Shown here: piece after piece, positions 1 through 5,804 of the stretch
How positions within the stretch are numbered: the first letter of the stretch is position 1
How the letters are laid out: each line of letters opens with the position of its first letter
Assembly (NCBI GenBank): GCA_017524035.1
Contig: JAFWUY010000014.1
Span: 1-41,817, forward strand
Direction: 5' to 3'
DNA: 41,817 nucleotides
DNA from: Lachnospiraceae bacterium
Lineage (GTDB): Bacteria > Bacillota > Clostridia > Lachnospirales > Lachnospiraceae
Notes under the pieces: model-generated
Told to the model about the DNA's origin: nothing
Databases searched by the model: none
What the model saw: only the letters and a program-made list of their open reading frames with translations
Translations under genes and position numbers: made by a program

Positions 1-238
1 GAAAAAACACAATAAAGTAGAGCATATTAATGATGTTCACCCACAAAAGTGAGTATTCATCAAATTCATTACATGCTTCTGTGGCCAACACATCTATTAT
101 GATAGCCAGCGTTTCCGCAGTAACGACGTACAGAAACACCCGATTTCTTCTGATGGGAAGTCTCGGACGCGAAAAATAGAATAAAAGGATGATACCCAGT
201 ATCATCAAAATCGGAACTTCGAAGCTATAACTCCACAT
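1..238 (-). CDS. Partial N-terminus of a polytopic membrane signalling protein
   Basis: The first 79 codons are present and the rest lies beyond the left edge. The start ATG is at 238. The protein begins MWSYSFEVPILMILGIILLF, a hydrophobic segment. It is followed by a basic loop (RPRLPIRRNR), a second hydrophobic segment (VFLYVVTAETLAIIIDVLAT) and a third beginning WVNIINMLYFIVFF. This alternating pattern resembles the multi-helix N-terminal sensor domains placed before GGDEF or EAL output domains in Lachnospiraceae, and two other c-di-GMP proteins lie in this window. The output domain is not visible, so function is inference from N-terminal style only. Confidence 0.6.
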   Translation of the reverse strand, partial: MWSYSFEVPILMILGIILLFYFSRPRLPIRRNRVFLYVVTAETLAIIIDVLATEACNEFDEYSLLWVNIINMLYFIVFF

Positions 239-404
239 GAGAAGCCTCCCCCGGATCAACTCACAGTTTTCGTGTTTCTCAGTTCTCGGTCCAACTTAGA
301 TAGTGTTACTCAGATTATACTTGATAGAAAACATTTTCTCAATTACAAAGACCGGGTGAGGCGGACCTGTTTTGGATGCGGAAGGCGGGGTGAGGCGGAA
401 AAAG

Positions 405-505
405 AAAAAGATTCGGCGAATCTTTTTCCCGCCGAACCGACCGAGGAACTCGCATGCGAGTTCCGAGATATGAACCCGCACGGGTTCGAAGGACCCGTTA
501 CGGGT
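405..505. repeat. Cluster of four short perfect palindromes
   Basis: Four inverted repeats follow one another within 100 bp: 405-427 (11-bp arms around one base, flanked by A and T runs), 445-464 (perfect 20-bp palindrome GGAACTCGCATGCGAGTTCC), 472-487 (GAACCCG-CA-CGGGTTC) and 493-505 (ACCCG-TTA-CGGGT). CGGGTTC at 481-487 recurs at 501-507 and matches the T-stem sequence of the neighbouring tRNA. They sit downstream of the tRNA terminator and between the duplicated tRNA ends. Function unknown. Confidence 0.7.
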
Positions 506-506
506 T

Positions 507-549
507 CAAAACAAAATCCCCCAGGCATCTGCCTGGGGGGTTCTGTTTT
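507..549 (-). terminator. Intrinsic terminator of tRNA-Leu
   Basis: A perfect 10-bp GC-rich stem (CCCCCAGGCA at 518-527, TGCCTGGGGG at 530-539) with a 2-nt loop is followed on the minus strand by ATTTTGTTTT. It lies 4 nt beyond the tRNA 3' end. Confidence 0.85.
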
Positions 550-552
550 GGA

Positions 553-636
553 TGCGGAAGGCGGGACTTGAACCCGCACGACCTAACAGCCACAAGAACC
601 TTAATCTTGCTTGTCTACCAATTCCAACACTTCCGC
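553..636 (-). tRNA. tRNA-Leu, anticodon AAG
   Basis: This is an 84-nt class II tRNA read on the minus strand. The acceptor stem GCGGAAG (636-630) pairs with CTTCCGC (560-554), with discriminator A at 553. The D arm has the Leu-type GGTAGAC. The anticodon stem CAAGA/TCTTG encloses the loop TTAAGGT, giving anticodon AAG (reads CUU). A long variable arm follows, then a T arm GCGGG-TTCAAGT-CCCGC. CCA is not encoded. A34 in a bacterial tRNA-Leu is unusual; most bacteria use GAG. Confidence 0.93.
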
Positions 637-647
637 GAACAAAAGAT

Positions 648-676
648 AATTTATCAGATATGGAGCTTCTTGTCAA
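648..676 (-). promoter_or_regulatory. Promoter of tRNA-Leu
   Basis: On the minus strand, a perfect -35 TTGACA (676-671) is followed by a 17-nt spacer and -10 TAAATT (653-648). This lies just upstream of the tRNA 5' end at 636. Confidence 0.8.
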
Positions 677-700
677 CAATATATTTTTATTTTTTTCAGG

Positions 701-732
701 TTATGCAGGCTCTTTTGAAGAGCCCGCATAAA
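701..732 (-). terminator. Hairpin after the CPBP protease gene
   Basis: The inverted repeat TTATGCAGGCTCTT / AGAGCCCGCATAA has a short loop and lies 12 nt downstream of the stop codon at 744. On the minus strand it is followed by an A-rich, not U-rich, tail. It could therefore be a weak terminator or an RNA-stabilising hairpin. Confidence 0.45.
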
Positions 733-743
733 CACTGTATTTC

Positions 744-1736
744 TCAGATGAGAGGCTTAACGTCTGCAGGCTTCTTTATCACCTTCAGCTGACCGAGAAC
801 GATGATAACGACACATGCCACTGCCAGTATGATTACCGCAAAAGCAGTACCCTCAACACCGAATCCGACATTGTAGAAGAATGAATCCCTTGCGTTCGAT
901 GCGTCCAGTTTGAAGATCGAATAAGGGAATACCTGACCGCTGTTGGGAAGTCCGAAAAGAATGCTCTGGCAGAAATTCCATCCCGCATGACCGGCCATCG
1001 CAAATGCCATGCTGTCCGTATAGTAAATGACGAGCGAAAAAAGAACGCCGCATAGGAAGATATTCAGAAGCGACAACAGTGTGACACCGGGATTCATTAA
1101 ATGCAGTACCGTAAACAGCAGCGAATTAAAAACAGTAGCCACTATGGGATTATAAGTGTTTTCGATCCTTCTGTAGACAACTCCCCTGCAGATAAGCTCT
1201 TCCGCTCCCGACTGGATGAATACGCTTATAAAAAGAACAATAAAGGGTATTATCTCAAAGCCTGCGAACGAAAGATATATATCCCCGTTATTCTTCGCAA
1301 AAAAGATGCAGACCGCATTCAATCCGCCTACGATCACAAGTCCCAGGATAAATCCGATAAAAGCCTTAACGTTCAATTTCCCGAGGACCCTGCGCAAAAA
1401 GGGCATCTCACCCTTGAATCCGAGGATAAATACAAGCACTGCCCCCCAGATGCCGATGAATTCAAGATAAGTCACCGCGGTGATGATCACAGGATGATCA
1501 TCCGTCAGTAATCCCAGCGCATGAAGCGGAACCTCAGTAACGATAGCTCCTACAATGGAGCCCAGCATCATAAGCGCATAGCCGATTAACCAGGTGGTTA
1601 TGACACCGCCTGCAAGCTTTTTCATGAGCGGGCTCATTTCTTTTTTCACAGGCGCACTTCCGCCATCGTTTACGTCAGCGGTTTCAGCCGGTCCTGTGGC
1701 CGTTTCTTCGGTCTCTTTGATCTCGTTTTCGTTCAT
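744..1736 (-). CDS. CPBP-family intramembrane metalloprotease
   Basis: 330 aa. An acidic, disordered N-terminus (1-35) precedes about eight membrane segments. The three CPBP (CAAX protease/bacteriocin-processing, Abi) motifs are intact: EE with R four residues on (E179, E180, R184 in AEELICRG), H212 in the FxxxLH motif, and H250/N254 in GHAGWN. These would form the metal-dependent intramembrane active site. The start chosen is the ATG at 1736 because AAGGAGAC lies 4 nt before it; an upstream in-frame ATG at 1766 lacks such a site. The substrate is unknown. Family roles include prenyl-protein or peptide processing and bacteriocin immunity. No bacteriocin or peptide gene is adjacent, so a specific role cannot be given. 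Confidence 0.88.
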   Translation of the reverse strand: MNENEIKETEETATGPAETADVNDGGSAPVKKEMSPLMKKLAGGVITTWLIGYALMMLGSIVGAIVTEVPLHALGLLTDDHPVIITAVTYLEFIGIWGAVLVFILGFKGEMPFLRRVLGKLNVKAFIGFILGLVIVGGLNAVCIFFAKNNGDIYLSFAGFEIIPFIVLFISVFIQSGAEELICRGVVYRRIENTYNPIVATVFNSLLFTVLHLMNPGVTLLSLLNIFLCGVLFSLVIYYTDSMAFAMAGHAGWNFCQSILFGLPNSGQVFPYSIFKLDASNARDSFFYNVGFGVEGTAFAVIILAVACVVIIVLGQLKVIKKPADVKPLI

Positions 1737-1763
1737 TACAGTCTCCTTCATAAGATAATATTT

Positions 1764-1792
1764 CATAAATAACGGGACCCTTCCGGATCCCG
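1764..1792 (-). terminator. Terminator of the 1802-3588 membrane-protein operon
   Basis: The stem CGGGACCC (1773-1780) / GGATCCCG (1785-1792), loop TTCC, with one G-U pair, is followed on the minus strand by TTATTTATG. It lies 10 nt after the stop codon of the upstream membrane protein. Confidence 0.6.
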
Positions 1793-1801
1793 CTTATCCG
1801 A

Positions 1802-2494
1802 TCAATTGATTATAAGAGTCATTCCCTTTGCCCACATCGCCGCAAACAGAAGCATCTCCGCCCACAGCACCATTATCTGCGGTTTTCGTTCCTCAAGCAG
1901 TCGCATCCTGCTCCAGCAATCGGAAATTATGATGACAAATATGATTGATATTCCGTACTTGAACAGATTGACGGTTCCCTCGAACACATAGAGAAGAAGC
2001 GTCATCACAACCGCGGCGATCAAAAGTATGCGGTACCACTTCGGGAATTTATCATGTATGGTCGCACCGAGCATCAGAAGGGTCATGGGAAGCAGTATCC
2101 TCATATATTCAGATACATCGGACGCCCAGAGAGCAAGCGACCCCTGCCACTTAGCGCTGAAGCTGTGATCCCTTATATGGAAGGTATAGGACAGATCGGC
2201 GAGTCTCGTAATGTAGCTGAGCTTAAGATGAGGCACAAACGCGATGTATATTATCAGGAAACGGACATAGGAACCGATGGTCCTTGAACCCGTGATATAA
2301 GCCGTAATAAGGGTAACTATCGCAAAAAGAAACGCACCGACAAGGCCACCCACAAGACTGAATTCCTTCTCGTCGCTTCCGAACTGGTAGAATTTCAAAA
2401 TGAAACTCAGGACCATTACCGAATTCATTGTCGGGATCCAGAATTTCGCAAAAAGCTCTTTGGGTATTTCTTTTTCAAGTGAAGGCAATCTCAT
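1802..2494 (-). CDS. Polytopic membrane protein of unknown function
   Basis: 230 aa with roughly six to seven hydrophobic helices and a soluble loop containing HIRDHSFSAKWQG near the middle. No catalytic motif was recognised. The ATG at 2494 overlaps the TGA of the upstream gene by one base (TGATG), with GGAG 9 nt upstream; a GTG immediately before it is an alternative start. The overlap implies translational coupling with the larger membrane protein, so the two probably act together, perhaps in surface polysaccharide or lipid metabolism. That role is inference from the partner only. Confidence 0.75.
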   Translation of the reverse strand: MRLPSLEKEIPKELFAKFWIPTMNSVMVLSFILKFYQFGSDEKEFSLVGGLVGAFLFAIVTLITAYITGSRTIGSYVRFLIIYIAFVPHLKLSYITRLADLSYTFHIRDHSFSAKWQGSLALWASDVSEYMRILLPMTLLMLGATIHDKFPKWYRILLIAAVVMTLLLYVFEGTVNLFKYGISIIFVIIISDCWSRMRLLEERKPQIMVLWAEMLLFAAMWAKGMTLIIN

Positions 2495-3588
2495 CACTCT
2501 ACTCCAAGCTGTGATTCAAGTATTACAAAAACATCGTACAAAAGTGCTATCGAACAGAGCACATATGCATAGATCCTGTATCTTTCAACGATCTTATTTA
2601 AAGAATTGAAAAGTGAAACAAAGGTAGCTATACCGAGCAGCATGGTGCACAAAAGCACCGCATTTGGCGCAATGGGAAGCACAAGTACGCAGAAAAGCGA
2701 AAGCCCCACGCTGACCATCATAACGCCGCAAAGAAGGTACTGTGAGGGCCTGAGCTTGCCGCCCATCTTAAGAAATATGGCAAGTACCAAAAGCGCAAGC
2801 ACAACAGAAGGATATACATCCGCTCCGATGTACTTGGTAAGCATAACAGAGCCTGCGGTATAGTTTCCGGGACACACCATATAGAGAACAACACCGAACA
2901 CAGAGCAAAACAGTGCAAGGATAAGTCCGCCGTTTTTGTGATTATCCTGAACGTGAGATCTCTGAAGTACCACTCCGGCGAGGGCGAAGGCACAGATGAG
3001 GCCGTATGAAGGAGCCCACGCTCCCGCAATGAATCCGGTGGCGGAGAGCGCGATGATCCTTCCGACACCCAGATCTCTGTATTTATCGGGATCGTCGACC
3101 ATGGCGGAAAGGATGTTCAGAACAATGAGCATCAGTAATGAGGGATAAAAGAAATTCACGGCACCGAACTGCCTGAAATATGTATTGTTCCAATCAGCAT
3201 TCAGTGCGATCATGAGAAGAAACGCATATACCGAGAAAAAGATCCTCTGGTGGGATGCTCTCGACTGTGCAAAAAGGAGGTATGCGCATCCGATCATCAT
3301 GAGCATATTGACGATATCTGCGGCATATCCGCCTGCCATCAGTATCAGCTGAAGAATGAATCCGGCAATAAGGCTTCCGCCCTTCCAGAAATAGATGCAC
3401 CCTATGCTCATTGTGATGTCACTGAAGCTTGCAAGCGGCTCTCCGGTGACCAGATTGTTGGCATAATAAAGATCCTCCAGCATAAAAGGAACCTTCATCT
3501 GCTGGACGAAAATGATCGTGACCATCGAGATAAACGCAATGGTCAGAAGTATCTTTATCACATTGGGTGTGCGGACTTCTTTTTTCAT
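2494..3588 (-). CDS. DUF6056-like polytopic membrane protein
   Basis: 364 aa with about ten to eleven membrane segments. An N-terminal loop (MLEDLYYANN) follows helix 1. A later extracytoplasmic CPGNY motif resembles the PGN motif I associate with DUF6056-type membrane proteins, which look like GT-C glycosyltransferase relatives. The family call is from memory and needs a profile search. The ATG at 3588 is preferred over an in-frame TTG three codons upstream; the ribosome binding site is weak in either case. It is the first gene of a two-gene operon, coupled to the 230-aa membrane protein. Function unknown; a role in glycan transfer or lipid-linked sugar handling is plausible. Confidence 0.72.
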   Translation of the reverse strand: MKKEVRTPNVIKILLTIAFISMVTIIFVQQMKVPFMLEDLYYANNLVTGEPLASFSDITMSIGCIYFWKGGSLIAGFILQLILMAGGYAADIVNMLMMIGCAYLLFAQSRASHQRIFFSVYAFLLMIALNADWNNTYFRQFGAVNFFYPSLLMLIVLNILSAMVDDPDKYRDLGVGRIIALSATGFIAGAWAPSYGLICAFALAGVVLQRSHVQDNHKNGGLILALFCSVFGVVLYMVCPGNYTAGSVMLTKYIGADVYPSVVLALLVLAIFLKMGGKLRPSQYLLCGVMMVSVGLSLFCVLVLPIAPNAVLLCTMLLGIATFVSLFNSLNKIVERYRIYAYVLCSIALLYDVFVILESQLGVE

Positions 3589-3602
3589 AAAATACAATTC
3601 TT

Positions 3603-3635
3603 AAAAACAGGCTCGTCCTTATAAAGGATGAGCCT
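3603..3635 (-). terminator. Terminator of the eda-kdgK operon
   Basis: A 12-bp stem (AGGCTCGTCCTT / AAGGATGAGCCT, one G-U pair) with a 3-nt loop is followed on the minus strand by G then TTTTT. It lies about 35 nt past the kdgK stop codon. Confidence 0.82.
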
Positions 3636-3670
3636 TGTAAATTATATTTCCTGACGCATACAATGTCAAA

Positions 3671-4702
3671 TTATCTCTGCACTCTTCCTGATGCATCTCC
3701 GCCCGCTAAGGTCTCGACTTCTTTACGGGTCACAAGATTAAAATCACCGGGTATTGTGTGCTTGAGTGCGGATGCGGCAACACCGAATACCAGGGCGGCT
3801 TTGAAGTCTTTTCCGTCGAGGAGCCCGCAGATCACGCCTGCAGCAAAAGAATCACCTCCGCCGACTCTGTCCACGATCGGATGAAGCGAATATTCCTTGG
3901 AGTGATAGAACTCCCCTGTATCCCTTGAATAGATGCACGCACTCCATCCGTTATCGGATGCGCTGCGGCTTACCCTGAGTGATGAGATGCAGTATTCGAA
4001 ATCATGGTCTGCGACCATCTGTTCAAATATGCTCTTATATCCCGCAAGCTCGAGTTCTCCGCTCGTTACGTCGGTATTGCCGGGTTTGTATCCGAGAACG
4101 AGGTTTGCATCCTCCTCGTTTCCTATGCAGACATCAACATACTGCATAAGATTCTTCATGACCTTCTGAGCCTTCTCCGAGCTCCAGAGCTTCTTTCTGA
4201 AATTGAGGTCGCAGGATACCTTCACACCGTGTTTCTTGGCAGCCTTAAGAGCCTCTTCGGTAAGAACGGCTGCGGCATCCGATATTGCGGGAGTGATCCC
4301 CGTAAAGTGGAACCAGTCTGCGCCTTCAAAAATTTTGTCAAAGTCAAAATCCGCTGCGGTAGCTGTGGATATGGATGAGTGAGCTCTGTCATAAACAACC
4401 TTGGAGGGTCTTACAGAGCTTCCGCTCTCGAGATAATAGATACCGAGTCTTTCTCCGCATCTGGCGATGTTGTCAGTCTTTACTCCGTACTTTCTGAGAG
4501 AAGCTATCGCACAGTCACCGAGTTCGTTTTCGGGAAGTGCTGTAACATATTCGCTGTCGTGACCGTAATTGGCAAGTGAAACGGCAACATTGGCTTCACC
4601 GCCGCCGTAGTTGATATCGAATTCATCGGCCTGGATGAACTTTTCGTTATTGGGAGTTGAAAGGCGGAGCATGATCTCGCCCATGGTAACCACTTTAGAC
4701 AT
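3671..4702 (-). CDS. kdgK: 2-dehydro-3-deoxygluconokinase (KDG kinase)
   Basis: 343 aa, PfkB/ribokinase fold. It phosphorylates 2-keto-3-deoxygluconate to KDPG with ATP in the cytoplasm. The N-terminal GEIMLRLS and the GGGEANVAVSLANYG region (PfkB signature 1) are visible. Near the C-terminus is VDRVGGGDSFAAGVICGLL, signature 2 with the catalytic base Asp in GGGDSF. The start ATG has GAGG upstream. It begins 10 nt after the stop of the KDPG aldolase gene, so the two are one operon catalysing consecutive steps. Downstream of UxuB and UxuA (encoded at 20890-23645) it completes hexuronate breakdown. A related sugar kinase specificity (such as fructokinase) is less likely given the neighbour. Confidence 0.93.
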   Translation of the reverse strand: MSKVVTMGEIMLRLSTPNNEKFIQADEFDINYGGGEANVAVSLANYGHDSEYVTALPENELGDCAIASLRKYGVKTDNIARCGERLGIYYLESGSSVRPSKVVYDRAHSSISTATAADFDFDKIFEGADWFHFTGITPAISDAAAVLTEEALKAAKKHGVKVSCDLNFRKKLWSSEKAQKVMKNLMQYVDVCIGNEEDANLVLGYKPGNTDVTSGELELAGYKSIFEQMVADHDFEYCISSLRVSRSASDNGWSACIYSRDTGEFYHSKEYSLHPIVDRVGGGDSFAAGVICGLLDGKDFKAALVFGVAASALKHTIPGDFNLVTRKEVETLAGGDASGRVQR

Positions 4703-4712
4703 TTTTATAACC

Positions 4713-5678
4713 TCACTTATTTACAATATGAACGGCAAAGCCGCATATCTCTTCTTTTAAATATATAGCCTTGAGTCTGCCCTTATCGTCGTACTTGGCG
4801 CTGCTTTCGTCAAACTCAATACCGAGAACGGAGCTCATATAATTGACGGCCCTGTCCGCGAAATTGGTCCTGATACCTATGTGGCCCTTGCTTCCCGCTC
4901 CGGGCTTCTTCATGAACTCGACAGCGGAGCCTGCGAATACGGATGAATTTCCGTCCTTCACATTCATTCCGAAAAGAAATGCGAATCTCTCTGCAGCCTT
5001 TCTTGCATCCTCCTCGGATTCGTTGTTCACTCCGATATGGGCAAGTTCAAATCCGAGCATGGTCTTCACGGCATCACGTGTAAGTGTCTCGATCTTGTCA
5101 AATTCACCTTTTGTTATAAGGTCGGCGGGAACCATCCACGATCCGCCGCATGCGATGACCTTCGGGAAATCAAGATAAGAAAGAAGATTCTTTTCATTGA
5201 TGCCTCCGGTGGGCATGAACTTCATATTAACATAGGGAGCAGCCATGGCTTTGATCTTGGCAAGACCACCGCTCTGCTCGGCGGGGAAGAACTTAACAAC
5301 CTCCAGTCCGAAATCCATAGCGGTATCGATCTCGGAAGGAGTGTTGGTTCCGGGAGTTATCGGAATATTTCTGTCCACGCAGTATTTAACTATCCTGGGA
5401 TTGAGTCCGGGGCTTACGATAAACTTTGCACCGGAAGCCACAGCCGCATCAACCTGCTGCGTTGTAAGAACCGTTCCGGCGCCGACCATCATCTCGGGAT
5501 GTGCTTTAGTCATTATCGCGATCGACTCCGCTGCGGCATCGGTCCTGAATGTGACCTCTGCACAGGGAAGTCCTCCCTTGCAGAGTGCATCGGCAAGAGG
5601 AGCCGCATCCTTGGCATCATCAAGCTTTACGACCGGCACTATACCGATCTTACTTATTGTCTCAAGTACTGGTAACAT
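4713..5678 (-). CDS. eda: KDPG/KHG aldolase with C-terminal VOC-like domain
   Basis: 321 aa, about 110 longer than ordinary Eda. Residues 1-205 are a class I KDPG aldolase splitting 2-keto-3-deoxy-6-phosphogluconate into pyruvate and glyceraldehyde-3-phosphate. E41 lies in EVTFRT, the Schiff-base lysine K129 in VVKFFPAE, and the PTGGI phosphate loop is present. Residues 209-321 resemble a vicinal-oxygen-chelate (glyoxalase-like) domain with two similar halves beginning LAHIGVN and GHIGIRT. H214, E254, H266 and H317 fall where VOC metal ligands usually lie; this assignment is inference. AAGGAG precedes the ATG. It is the first gene of the eda-kdgK operon, under a promoter overlapped by a palindromic operator at 5750-5767. 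Confidence 0.92.
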   Translation of the reverse strand: MLPVLETISKIGIVPVVKLDDAKDAAPLADALCKGGLPCAEVTFRTDAAAESIAIMTKAHPEMMVGAGTVLTTQQVDAAVASGAKFIVSPGLNPRIVKYCVDRNIPITPGTNTPSEIDTAMDFGLEVVKFFPAEQSGGLAKIKAMAAPYVNMKFMPTGGINEKNLLSYLDFPKVIACGGSWMVPADLITKGEFDKIETLTRDAVKTMLGFELAHIGVNNESEEDARKAAERFAFLFGMNVKDGNSSVFAGSAVEFMKKPGAGSKGHIGIRTNFADRAVNYMSSVLGIEFDESSAKYDDKGRLKAIYLKEEICGFAVHIVNK

Positions 5679-5702
5679 TTTTGCTCCTTTATCAGAATTC
5701 TC

Positions 5703-5746
5703 GGGGTGTGAACAGGGGGACGGTTCCTGCGTTCACCCCTGTTCCC
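5703..5746. repeat. GGGGGACGG-type dispersed repeat, copy 1
   Basis: The element has nested inverted arms: GGGGTGTGAAC with GTTCACCCC, and GAACAGGGG with CCCCTGTTC, around a GGGGGACGGTTCC core. A related element lies at 13995-14075. It sits in the leader of eda, between the promoter and the start codon, so it would be transcribed. Elements with this ACGGTT/CAGG core are scattered in many Clostridia as far as I recall. Confidence 0.6.
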
Positions 5747-5749
5747 TTA

Positions 5750-5787
5750 ACTTGTATATTAGTATATCACTTTTTGGATAAAAGCAA
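5750..5787 (-). promoter_or_regulatory. Promoter and hexuronate-type operator of eda-kdgK
   Basis: On the minus strand, -35 TTGCTT (5787-5782) and -10 TATACT (5766-5761) are separated by 15 nt. Overlapping the -10 on the plus strand is ACTTGTATATTAGTAT (5750-5765). It matches the operator upstream of the mscS-uxuAB genes (24581-24596) at 14 of 16 positions. A shared GntR-type (UxuR/KdgR-like) repressor is inferred; its gene is not in the window. Confidence 0.6.
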
Positions 5788-5804
5788 CACTCCTATGAAT
5801 TTCT

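Larger units (their letters stand above)
367..565. repeat. Direct repeat of the tRNA-Leu 3' end
   Basis: A 23-bp sequence (CTGTTTTGGATGCGGAAGGC plus GGG) occurs at 367-389 and again, identically, at 543-565. The right copy is the 3' end of the tRNA-Leu gene (acceptor strand, discriminator and flank). The left copy stands alone, without the rest of a tRNA. The 153 bp between them hold a chain of palindromes and the tRNA terminator. Duplicated tRNA 3' ends are typical of integration (att) scars or of recombination between tandem tRNA genes. No integrase is visible. Bases 239-552 contain no credible protein gene. Confidence 0.75.

Noticed and set aside
272..792. Short protein reading frames across the tRNA-Leu region
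   Set aside because: They run through the tRNA, its terminator and palindromes, lack ribosome binding sites and resemble no protein family.
1101..1511. Plus-strand protein within the CPBP gene
   Set aside because: It is antisense to a well-supported membrane protease with all catalytic motifs, and shows no family features or ribosome binding site.
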